Source: Hymenobacter sp. BT18 (lineage in GTDB: Bacteria > Bacteroidota > Bacteroidia > Cytophagales > Hymenobacteraceae). From it: a stretch of 64,000 nt of DNA. The notes beneath the pieces are model-generated. The model saw only the letters and a program-made list of their open reading frames with translations. It did not search any database and was not told the origin of the DNA. A program made the position numbers and the translations under genes. The stretch covers positions 4,256,001-4,320,000 of the forward strand of contig NZ_CP050954.1 of NCBI RefSeq assembly GCF_012273015.1. Reading direction: 5' to 3'. This document shows, one piece after another, positions 26,267-32,923 of this stretch (positions are counted from its first letter, which is position 1; each line of letters opens with the position of its first letter).

Positions 26267-26340
26267 GGCAGTAGGGAGGAGAAAGTTGAACGGGAAATAG
26301 TCGGCTCATTCTGGAGCTGAACTGCTGCCATAACGACGCC

Positions 26341-27567
26341 ATGCCGCCCGGGGTTACGCACGCGGCGGATAGCCCCGGACTTCTATCTTTGGCGTCCACC
26401 CTCGATGCCCTGCCTTCCTTGCCTGCGCTTATTCGTCCTTCCTCGCCCATTCAGTTGCTCGATTTGCCGGCCCAGCACGCGCCCATTCAGGCCGAGCTGG
26501 AAGCGGCGGTGCGCCAGACGCTGGCCGAAGCTGCTTTCATCCAGGGGCCGGCCGTGGGGCTGTTTGCGCAGGAACTAAGCCACTACCTCGGCGGTGCCCA
26601 CGTCATTCCCTGCGCCAACGGCACCGATGCCCTGCAGCTGGCCCTGATGAGCCTGAACCTGCCCGCCGGGGCCGAAGTCATTGTGCCCGCCTTCACCTAT
26701 GTAGCCACCCTGGAAGCTGCCGCCGTGCTGGGTTTGCGTCTCGTGCCCGCCGACGTGCTACCCGATACCTTTAACCTCGCCCCCGCTGCCGTGCAGGCCG
26801 CTCTCACGCCTCGCACTGGCGCCATTGTGGCGGTGCATTTGTTCGGCCAGTGTGCCGATTTGCAGGCCTTACGGGCGCTGGCCGACGCGCACGGCGTGGT
26901 CCTCATTGAAGACAACGCCCAGGCCATTGGGGCCACGTTTCAGCCTGATTCCGGCGAAACGTGGATGGCTGGCACGGTAGGCGAGGTGGGCACCACCTCG
27001 TTCTTCCCCAGCAAAAACCTCGGGGGCTTTGGCGACGGGGGCGCCCTGTTTACTCGGGATGAAGCCCGAGCCGCCTACTTGCGCCAGCTTGCCAACCACG
27101 GCCAGACGCGCAAGTACCACCACCAGCACGTGGGCCTCAACTCCCGCCTCGATACCCTGCAGGCCGCCTTGCTCCGCGTGAAGCTGCCCTACCTACCGGC
27201 CTGGACCGCCGCCCGCCAGCGCGTGGCCGCCCGCTACGACGCCCTACTTAGCCCAATAGCAGGCATCACCATCCCGGCCCGCGACCCGCGCAGCACCCAC
27301 GTGTTTCACCAATACACCATCTGCGTGGCCGACGAGCCCGGCCGCCGCGACGCCCTGCAGCAGCACCTGCACCGGCACGGCGTACCCAGCGCCGTCTACT
27401 ATCCACTGCCCGTGCACGAGCAGCCCGCTTACCAATACCTAGGTTACCGAGCCGGGCAATTCCCCGTGGCCGAGCAGTTGTGCCGCACGGTACTGTCGTT
27501 GCCCATCCATCCCACACTCTCGGAGCAGGAGCAGGTGTATATCAGCGCGGTGCTGCAGGCATTCTAG
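26341..27567 (+). CDS. DegT/DnrJ/EryC1/StrS aminotransferase
   Basis: PLP aminotransferase of nucleotide-sugar type. The body shows 'CANGTDALQLALMSLNLP', 'PAFTYVATLEAAAVLGL', 'LIEDNAQAIGATF' and the PLP lysine in 'TTSFFPSKNLGGFGDGGAL'. It would aminate a keto-sugar, for example on the way to a 3-amino sugar (WlbC/WbpE-like). The ATG at 26341 is the only ATG, but residues 1-36 are not family-like and TATCTTTG (26384-26391) lies inside them. Translation may really begin at TTG 26419 or nearby. A Gfo/Idh/MocA oxidoreductase that could act in the same pathway is at 29113. Confidence 0.85.
   Translation: MPPGVTHAADSPGLLSLASTLDALPSLPALIRPSSPIQLLDLPAQHAPIQAELEAAVRQTLAEAAFIQGPAVGLFAQELSHYLGGAHVIPCANGTDALQLALMSLNLPAGAEVIVPAFTYVATLEAAAVLGLRLVPADVLPDTFNLAPAAVQAALTPRTGAIVAVHLFGQCADLQALRALADAHGVVLIEDNAQAIGATFQPDSGETWMAGTVGEVGTTSFFPSKNLGGFGDGGALFTRDEARAAYLRQLANHGQTRKYHHQHVGLNSRLDTLQAALLRVKLPYLPAWTAARQRVAARYDALLSPIAGITIPARDPRSTHVFHQYTICVADEPGRRDALQQHLHRHGVPSAVYYPLPVHEQPAYQYLGYRAGQFPVAEQLCRTVLSLPIHPTLSEQEQVYISAVLQAF
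26384..26391 (+). promoter_or_regulatory. -7 element inside the nominal aminotransferase start
   Basis: TATCTTTG, an exact TAnnTTTG match, falls 43 bases downstream of the nominal ATG. If used, the mRNA begins near 26396 and the annotated N-terminus is too long. Confidence 0.5.
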
Positions 27568-27613
27568 GTGGCGCTGCCCGGTCGTATTGCCACCGCAGCA
27601 ACGTGCGAAAACG

Positions 27614-27648
27614 CGCTAGGGGGCGAAGGCAAGCCTCACTCCCTAGCG
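27614..27648. other. Hairpin after the aminotransferase gene
   Basis: CGCTAGGG (27614-27621) and CCCTAGCG (27641-27648) pair, with an inner AGGC/GCCT stem. There is no T-run. It could end or stabilise the upstream transcript, or begin the repeat tract that follows. Confidence 0.5.
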
Positions 27649-27702
27649 AGTGTGACAGTTTGCAGCCAAAATGCAGCCAGTCAATTTGTACTGTTTTTCG
27701 CA

Positions 27703-27950
27703 AAAAGTCCGACCTATGGATACCAAAAGTCCGCCGACCGGATACCAAAAGTCCGATGTGTGGGCGCAGTCGTCGCGGGGCCGGACGCAGTCGTTGCGGG
27801 CCAAGATTCACTCGATGCGGCCTTGGACTCACTCGATGCGGATCCGGATTCAGGTGTCCGCGGTGTCGCCCCGGTCGTCGCGGCCTTGGATTCAATCGTC
27901 GCGGGCCTCGCCGCAGTCGTTGCGGGTTCAGTCACGGGTTTCGCGCAGAA
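27703..27950. repeat. Degenerate tandem repeat of 20-22 bp units
   Basis: First, AAAAGTCCG recurs at 27703, 27725 and 27747 with an exact 22-base step; the last two copies extend to GGATACCAAAAGTCCG. Then about nine degenerate units of 20-22 bases follow, centred on TCGnnGCGG (CAGTCGTCGCGGGG, CAGTCGTTGCGGGC, CACTCGATGCGGCC, CACTCGATGCGGAT and so on). Long ORFs are open in several frames on both strands because the repeat avoids stops; none has recognisable protein features. No gene is called between 27568 and 28056. Confidence 0.75.
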
Positions 27951-28056
27951 GAATAGTTTTTCGCGCGTTGTCTAGCCAGCCAGATTTCAACGCAAACCAG
28001 GCTATGCCAAATACTTTAAAAGGTCAGGCTGAGGTAAACGTCTTTTCAGGCAGCGC

Positions 28057-28776
28057 TCAGTCTGCGTCGGGCGGGGCACCGGGCGTGAGGTGGATGCGGT
28101 TCAACTCAGCCTTGTAGTCTCTCCAATCGGGCATGAATTGGTCCATTAGCCCCCAGAAACGGGCATTGTGCAGCCGCTCGTGCAAGTGGTTTAGCTCATG
28201 TACCACCACGTACTCCAGGCAGAGCAACGGCCGCTTCATCAGCTCTAGGTTCAGCCAGATGCGCCGGGCGCCAATGTTGCACGTGCCCCAGCGCGTGCGC
28301 ATCTGCCGAATCCCCCAGCTAGCCGCCTGCCGCCCCACCACTGGTTCCCACTTGGCCAGCAGCTGCGGCATTAGCGCCCGCAGCTGCTGGCGGTACCAAG
28401 CCGTGAGTAAGGCCGCGCGCTGTTCCGGGGTGGCCTCGGCCGGCACGTAGAGGTGCAGCTCCCGGGTTTCGGGGTGTAGCTCCACCCGGGGACGGTCGGC
28501 GGGGTGTACAGCCAGCGTGTAGGCTTGGCCCTGGTAGAAATGCGTTTCGCCCGCTTCAAACTGTAGCTGCGGGGCAGGGGTGCGGGCCGCAAACTGCTGC
28601 TGATGTTTTTCAATCCAGGCCCGGCGCGTCCGCACAAACTCCTCCACCGCCGCCAGGGGCGTGTGCAGCGGCGCCGACACGCGCACGCGCCCGGCGGCGT
28701 ACACCGTCAGCCGCAGACTGCGCATTCGCTTGCGCACCAAGTCCACTTCAATACCAGCCAGCTGCGTCAGGGCCAT
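28057..28776 (-). CDS. YgjP-like (DUF45) M48-family metallopeptidase
   Basis: This 239-residue soluble protein carries the zinc motif 'VVVHELNHLHERLHNARFW' (HExxH with downstream His, about 189-207) and the DUF45 hallmark 'RTRWGTCNIGARRIWLNLEL' (about 160-179). This is the WLM/SprT-like predicted protease family represented by E. coli YgjP. Its substrate is unknown. TACCTTTG lies 17 bases before the ATG on the - strand, so it has its own promoter. Confidence 0.9.
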   Translation of the reverse strand: MALTQLAGIEVDLVRKRMRSLRLTVYAAGRVRVSAPLHTPLAAVEEFVRTRRAWIEKHQQQFAARTPAPQLQFEAGETHFYQGQAYTLAVHPADRPRVELHPETRELHLYVPAEATPEQRAALLTAWYRQQLRALMPQLLAKWEPVVGRQAASWGIRQMRTRWGTCNIGARRIWLNLELMKRPLLCLEYVVVHELNHLHERLHNARFWGLMDQFMPDWRDYKAELNRIHLTPGAPPDAD

Positions 28777-28793
28777 ACAAGATGATGTTTTGG

Positions 28794-28801
28794 CAAAGGT
28801 A
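28794..28801 (-). promoter_or_regulatory. -7 element of the YgjP-like gene
   Basis: CAAAGGTA on + is TACCTTTG on -, an exact consensus match. A TTG (plus-strand CAA 28827-28829) is 25 bases upstream, slightly far. Confidence 0.55.
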
Positions 28802-28840
28802 GGGGTGAGCCTCGTCCCCGCCGTTCCAAATAAATCAGAA

Positions 28841-29023
28841 CGTCATTCCGAGTATGTGGCGTATCAAGCCAGTGTCCGAGGAATCTTGCGTGCTGATGTT
28901 GCCAAATAATCCGTCAGGCTGAGCGGAGTCGAAGCATCTCTACCGCTTTGTTATGATAGCAGTGCAACGAAGCGGTAGAGATGCTTCGACTCCGCTCAGC
29001 CTGACGTTCTATTCGGAATGACG
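28841..29023. repeat. Nested inverted repeats
   Basis: The inner element has perfect 37-base arms (28912-28948 and 28970-29006; arm begins CGTCAGGCTGAGCGGAGTCG) around a 21-base loop. It is flanked by an outer pair, CGTCATTCCG (28841-28850) and CGGAATGACG (29014-29023), with CGAGGAATCT also inside the left flank. The outer pair looks like a second repeat type split by the inner one. Together they fill most of the gap between the YgjP-like gene and the oxidoreductase gene. Confidence 0.88.
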
Positions 29024-29112
29024 GTCCATAAAACTCCTTACAGAACATACGCCCACAACCGCCGGTTTTTTCGCAGCTTGCGGGCTGTTTATGTACCCTG
29101 CCAACCGAGTCC

Positions 29113-30138
29113 GTGGCCGATTCTTTACCTGACATTCGATTCGCTATCTGCGGCGTGGGCCACATTGGCCGCCGTCATGCCTCCCTAGTGGCCCGCCAGC
29201 CCGGTGCCCGACTCGTCGCCCTCATTGATATCCGCGCGGAGCTGCAGCCCGACTTGGCCACCGAGTTTCCCGGCGTACTGTTCTTCCCGTCGCTGGAGGA
29301 GTACCTGCAGGCTGGCCCCGCCGCCGACGTACTCACGGTAGCCACGCCCAACTACCTGCACGCGCCCCAGGCCATTCAGGGCTTGCGGGCCGGCCTGCAC
29401 GTGGTAGTCGAGAAGCCGATGGCCCTGCGCACGCAGGATGCTCAGGCTATTGTGGACACCGCCCAGGCCACCGGCCGCCGCGTGTTTGGGGTGATGCAAA
29501 ACCGCTATTCCCCGCCCGCCGCCTGGCTTAAGCAGATCTATGATGAAGGCCGCCTCGGCCAGATTTACCTTGTGCAGCTCACCTGCTTCTGGAACCGCGA
29601 CGAGCGGTACTACACGCCCGACTCCTGGCACGGCTCCCGCCAGCACGACGGGGGCACGCTGTTCACCCAGTTCAGCCACTTCGTAGACTTGCTGTACTGG
29701 GTGTTCGGCGACATCACCAACATCTCGGCCCGCTTCCGTGACTTCAACCACCAGCACCTGACCGAATTCGAAGATTCCGGCCTCGTCACCTTCGACCTCG
29801 TGCGCGGGGGCAGCGGCACGCTGCAGTACAGCACCGCCGTGTGGGACCAGAACCTCGAAAGCTCCCTCACGGTGGTAGCCGAGCATGGCAGCCTGCGCCT
29901 CGGCGGCCAGTACATGGACAAAGTAGAGCACTGCCACCTGCGCGACTATCAGTTGCCCACGCTGCCGCCCACCAACCCAGCCAACCACTACGGCGCCTAC
30001 CAGGGCTCCGCCGCCAACCACGTCCACGTCATCGAAAACGTGCTGGAAACCCTGCAAAAAGGCGGTTTGGCTACCACGAATGCGCTGGAAGGCCTGAAGG
30101 TGGTAGAAATGATTGAGCGGGTGTATAGCTTGAAATAA
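29113..30138 (+). CDS. Gfo/Idh/MocA family oxidoreductase
   Basis: This 341-residue enzyme has an N-terminal Rossmann fold ('FAICGVGHIGRRHASLV', GxGxxG type), the family's 'VVVEKPMAL' (EKP, about 98-106) and a C-terminal substrate domain with 'DSWHGSRQHDGGTLFTQFSH' resembling WlbA/WbpB, which oxidise the C3 of UDP-GlcNAc uronates. The start is a GTG; no ATG fits the conserved N-terminus. With the DegT aminotransferase at 26341 it could form a 3-amino-sugar pathway, but the metallopeptidase gene and two repeat tracts separate them. Confidence 0.85.
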   Translation: MADSLPDIRFAICGVGHIGRRHASLVARQPGARLVALIDIRAELQPDLATEFPGVLFFPSLEEYLQAGPAADVLTVATPNYLHAPQAIQGLRAGLHVVVEKPMALRTQDAQAIVDTAQATGRRVFGVMQNRYSPPAAWLKQIYDEGRLGQIYLVQLTCFWNRDERYYTPDSWHGSRQHDGGTLFTQFSHFVDLLYWVFGDITNISARFRDFNHQHLTEFEDSGLVTFDLVRGGSGTLQYSTAVWDQNLESSLTVVAEHGSLRLGGQYMDKVEHCHLRDYQLPTLPPTNPANHYGAYQGSAANHVHVIENVLETLQKGGLATTNALEGLKVVEMIERVYSLK

Positions 30139-30162
30139 CTCTTATCCAGAAACACTTATTCA

Positions 30163-30846
30163 ATGCAGGTCATTTTGAGCTTATGGCTGGGTTTCTTGGC
30201 AGGCTATAATCCCAGTACTACAGTACTGCAACCATCTACGTTGCGTGCGAAGCCAGGATATACTTTACAAATCAGTACGAAAGCTGCATTTGATAAAGCG
30301 CATTATCTGGCAAAACCCAGCATTGTGATGAATTGGCACAACGTCACAGTTTCCAAGAAATCAGTAAGAATAAAATTAAGTAATGGTAAAGCCGTAAGCT
30401 TTGTAGGAAAGCCGGCGGAGAAATATGAGGTTGATCAGGAAGAGTTCAGTTATGCAGGCAGCATAGCCGCTATTCATAAGTGCCTGGTCCGCTGCCAATA
30501 CTGGGAATCTTCCAGAACATACATTGTCGATCAGCAGAGTGGTCGGGTCGATACCTTATGGGGCACTCCTGCGCTTTCGTCTGATCTTACCAGAATGGCC
30601 TCCTTATACGCTGGTTGGGGTATGGAGGAAATTAACGGAGTGCAGATATATAAGATGGTAAATGGAAGGGTAAAGCCATTAATAACCATTGATCAGCAGG
30701 ATTGGATACCAATAGATTTATGTTGGAGCGGTAGCCAAGTAGTGCTTTTAAAAGTAGTCCCGGCAGCAGTTGCCGAAAAGGAAGCGGGGCAGTTAGCAAG
30801 GTTGCCGGCAAGCAAATACAAGTACCTGCAACTTACGATACGATAG
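30163..30846 (+). CDS. Hypothetical protein, AT-rich gene
   Basis: This 227-residue protein opens with a short hydrophobic stretch ('MQVILSLWLGFLAGYN') that may be a signal peptide, followed by a beta-rich body with two cysteines in 'HKCLVRCQYW'. No family was recognised. The gene is distinctly more AT-rich than both neighbours (AAT, ATA, AAA and TTA codons are common), which suggests recent acquisition. It ends one base before the EcsC gene starts, so the two are probably translated from one mRNA. Confidence 0.6.
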   Translation: MQVILSLWLGFLAGYNPSTTVLQPSTLRAKPGYTLQISTKAAFDKAHYLAKPSIVMNWHNVTVSKKSVRIKLSNGKAVSFVGKPAEKYEVDQEEFSYAGSIAAIHKCLVRCQYWESSRTYIVDQQSGRVDTLWGTPALSSDLTRMASLYAGWGMEEINGVQIYKMVNGRVKPLITIDQQDWIPIDLCWSGSQVVLLKVVPAAVAEKEAGQLARLPASKYKYLQLTIR

Positions 30847-30847
30847 A

Positions 30848-31594
30848 ATGCCTAGCCCCTACGACCATCAAGCCCTACCTGACTTTGAAGCTTGGCAGCA
30901 ACGGATGCAGCGGAAGCCCACGCTGCTGGGCCGCCTTACCCGCCGGGTGCAAGCGCGACTCAACGCCCTGCTGCCCGAAAAGCTGCACAAGGCCCTCACC
31001 GTCGCCATCCAGAAAATGGTGCAGGGCGTGCTGTTCGGTTCTATGCACACCACCCGCAAGCCCCTGCCCGATACCGCTCTGGCCGAGCGCGAAGCCCTGG
31101 TGCGCACCCGCATCCGCTACTACCGCAACACAGCCGCCGCCGAAGGTGCCGCCACCGGCGCGGGCGGCTTCCTGCTCGGCCTCGCCGATTTTCCGCTGCT
31201 GCTCGGTCTCAAGCTCAAGCTCCTTTTCGACGTAGCCGCCCTCTACGGGCACGATGTACGCGACTTTTCCGAGCGGCTGTTCCTGCTGCACATCTTTCAG
31301 CTGGCCTTTAGCTCCCAGCACACCCGCAACGAAATCTACCAGCGCGTAGCTACCTGGGAAACCTACCGCCACACCCTGCCCACCGATGTCAACGAGTTCG
31401 ACTGGCGCACCTTCCAGCAGGAGTACCGCGACTACATCGACTTGGCCAAGCTGGCCCAGCTCATTCCCGTCATCGGGGCGGCCGTGGGAGCGGTGGCCAA
31501 CTACAAGCTGGTCGAGCAGCTCGGCGAAACCGCCATCAACTGCTACCGCCTGCGCTGGTTTGCGGCCGAGAAGGAACAAGAACGACTACCATAA
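30848..31594 (+). CDS. EcsC family protein
   Basis: This 248-residue protein has the EcsC pattern: an amphipathic N-terminal region, 'YYRNTAAAEGAATGAGGFLLGLADFPLLLGLKLKLLFDVA' spanning a Gly/Ala-rich hydrophobic hairpin (about 90-130) and 'IPVIGAAVGAVANYKLVEQL' near the C-terminus. EcsC is named from the Bacillus ecsABC locus; its biochemical role is unknown. The tight junction with the upstream AT-rich gene suggests co-expression. Confidence 0.85.
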   Translation: MPSPYDHQALPDFEAWQQRMQRKPTLLGRLTRRVQARLNALLPEKLHKALTVAIQKMVQGVLFGSMHTTRKPLPDTALAEREALVRTRIRYYRNTAAAEGAATGAGGFLLGLADFPLLLGLKLKLLFDVAALYGHDVRDFSERLFLLHIFQLAFSSQHTRNEIYQRVATWETYRHTLPTDVNEFDWRTFQQEYRDYIDLAKLAQLIPVIGAAVGAVANYKLVEQLGETAINCYRLRWFAAEKEQERLP

Positions 31595-31600
31595 ATACGC

Positions 31601-31694
31601 GTCATGCTGAGCGTAGCCGAAGCATCTCGACCGCTTCGTTGCAATGGCAATTGATTAGTAAGAGGTAGAGATGCTTCGCCAAGCTCAGCATGAC
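31601..31694. repeat. Inverted repeat, TGAGC-type dispersed element
   Basis: GTCATGCTGAGCGTAGCCG and the following GAAGCATCTC on the left pair imperfectly with GAGATGCTTCGCC...GCTCAGCATGAC on the right. It is the same family as 28912 and 37032, lying directly after the EcsC stop. Confidence 0.85.
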
Positions 31695-31709
31695 GGTCTA
31701 TTAGGTCAT

Positions 31710-31745
31710 AAAAAGGCCCCGGCGTTTCCGTCGGGGCCTTTTTTA
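31710..31745. terminator. Bidirectional intrinsic terminator
   Basis: AAAAAGGCCCCG pairs with CGGGGCCTTTTTT around a short loop. It lies between the converging EcsC and Spy-like genes. Confidence 0.92.
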
Positions 31746-31761
31746 TGCGTGAACCAGCAGC

Positions 31762-32223
31762 TTAGCTTTTGCCTTGCTGAGGAGCCGCCATGTGCTGGCG
31801 GTGAGCTTTGCGCTTCTGCATCCGCTCGGCCTGCAGCTGGGTGTATTTGGCATACTGCTCGGCACTCAGGATTTGCTTAAGCTGCGCTTCGTAGCGCTGC
31901 TTGCTGGCTTTCATGGCCGCGTGGTGCTGCTTTTTGTCGGCAGGAGCGGGGGTGGTGCCGGCCTGGGCCTTGTGGGCCTGCATTTCCTGGAAACGGGCCA
32001 GGTGCAGCTGGCGAACCTGCGTAGTTTGAGTGGCCGAAAGGTTCAGCTTCTCAGCCATTTTCTTGGCGGCTTTGTCGGCGCGCTGCTCGGGCGTGAGGTT
32101 GGCTTTCTGGTCTTTGTGGCCGCGGTGCATTTTAGCCGGTCCAGTTGGAGCCGTGGTGGTTTGGGCCGACGCTACGCCAGCGGAAATCGAGAAGGCAAGA
32201 AGGAGAACAAGAAGCTTTTTCAT
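31762..32223 (-). CDS. Small secreted Spy/DUF4890-like protein
   Basis: From 'MKKLLVLLLAFSISAGVASAQ' the protein is 153 residues: a signal peptide and then a highly charged helical domain with 'LTPEQRADKAAKKMAEKLNL' and 'QLKQILSAEQYAKYTQLQAER', the two LTXXQ-like repeats of Spy/DUF4890 proteins. It is rich in His, Lys and Gln and probably periplasmic. Spy-like proteins can act as ATP-independent chaperones; that is by family resemblance only. A longer upstream start was rejected because the signal peptide begins here. Confidence 0.72.
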   Translation of the reverse strand: MKKLLVLLLAFSISAGVASAQTTTAPTGPAKMHRGHKDQKANLTPEQRADKAAKKMAEKLNLSATQTTQVRQLHLARFQEMQAHKAQAGTTPAPADKKQHHAAMKASKQRYEAQLKQILSAEQYAKYTQLQAERMQKRKAHRQHMAAPQQGKS

Positions 32224-32474
32224 GACGAGAGAAGAAGTGAATTGTGCAACTGAGGAGAAGAAGCCCGCGTCAAGCTGAATCAGCAAAACCGGCTTTGGTG
32301 GGGTGGTTTGCAACTCCGGTGCCAGTTTCGGCGAAATCAGGCTAAAACTCCTTCTGAAAAAATTTAAATTTTCGGGTTAAACTTTCACCCTGGATTATCA
32401 TCGGGTAGAGCAGAAGGTTGTTTAGCAGTGTATTACGTCTGGCCAAGGCTTGAAATTGCGACTGAGGTGGCGGT

Positions 32475-32505
32475 TTGCAGGCCGGAAATTCCGGGGCTAC
32501 CTTTG
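32475..32505 (+). promoter_or_regulatory. Promoter of the permease leader RNA
   Basis: TTG (32475-32477), a 20-base spacer and TACCTTTG (32498-32505) match the Bacteroidota consensus. Transcription would start near 32510, about 24 bases before the riboswitch. The rest of the gap from 32224 to this point shows nothing recognisable. Confidence 0.75.
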
Positions 32506-32533
32506 CGGCATCAATTCTTTCTAGCCCGAAGGA

Positions 32534-32632
32534 TTGTTTTTATACAGAGGCGCCGAGAGACAGGCTCGACGACGCGCCGGCAACCACCCGCACTCCGCGG
32601 AACGGTGCCAACTCCTGACCATATAAAAACAA
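32534..32632 (+). promoter_or_regulatory. SAM-I-type (S-box) riboswitch upstream of the permease
   Basis: The S-box core is visible: AGAGGCGCCGAGAGAC, then GGC, then CGCCGGCAACC, then ACGGTGCCAACTCC. P1 is closed by TTGTTTTTATA (32534-32544) and TATAAAAACAA (32622-32632), 11 perfect pairs. The same P1 sequence closes the second riboswitch at 48933-49030. The aptamer binds S-adenosylmethionine and usually shuts off methionine/cysteine genes. No strong terminator with a long U-run follows directly; a weak hairpin CAGACTGG/ACTGGTCTG plus TTTT lies at 32825-32849. Control may be translational or by attenuation. Confidence 0.9.
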
Positions 32633-32638
32633 GTTGCT

Positions 32639-32743
32639 GTGGACTTTTTGCCTCGCCGTACTGCTCTGCCTATCGTTTCTGCTGCCTTCGTGTGTCTGAC
32701 TGGTGCTGCTGAGGCTTGTTGTAGCGCGCGGTGTTGTTGCTGA
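32639..32743 (+). CDS. Putative Cys-rich leader peptide (34 aa, ends CCC-stop)
   Basis: A GTG six bases after the riboswitch P1 helix opens a 34-codon ORF that ends 'EACCSARCCC' then TGA: six cysteines, three directly before the stop. A shorter start, GTG 32690, would give 17 residues with all six. The ORF after the second riboswitch (48831-48926) has the same start position, length class and C-terminus. Poly-Cys leader ORFs acting as cysteine-responsive attenuators are known in mycobacteria; transfer of that idea here is inference. Other frames also contain Cys codons, so composition alone is a caveat. Confidence 0.55.
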   Translation: MDFLPRRTALPIVSAAFVCLTGAAEACCSARCCC

Positions 32744-32923
32744 GCTAATCTGCCTGCGGGCCTGAGCTAGCTGTTGCCGGCTCCTTTCTCTGTTTTTCCT
32801 GTTGCGCAAATGCCCCGGTCGGATCAGACTGGCTGGACTGGTCTGTTTTGCAGCTGCCAGAAACCAGGTTGCGCCATTTTCTTCACTTACCCGGGAAGCT
32901 CAGGCTTCTCGCCACCCCTGTTT

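Noticed and set aside
27568..28117. Overlapping ORFs of 117-158 codons on both strands in the repeat tract
   Set aside because: They arise because the TCGnnGCGG repeat lacks stops in several frames. Their translations are low-complexity Ser/Arg or Ala/Asp strings without domains, signal peptide or plausible starts.
32428..32712. 94-codon ORF on + across the permease promoter and riboswitch
   Set aside because: It runs straight through the aptamer and promoter, which are better supported. Its Cys-rich end is noted only as a sign that the region is rich in TGC/TGT in all frames.
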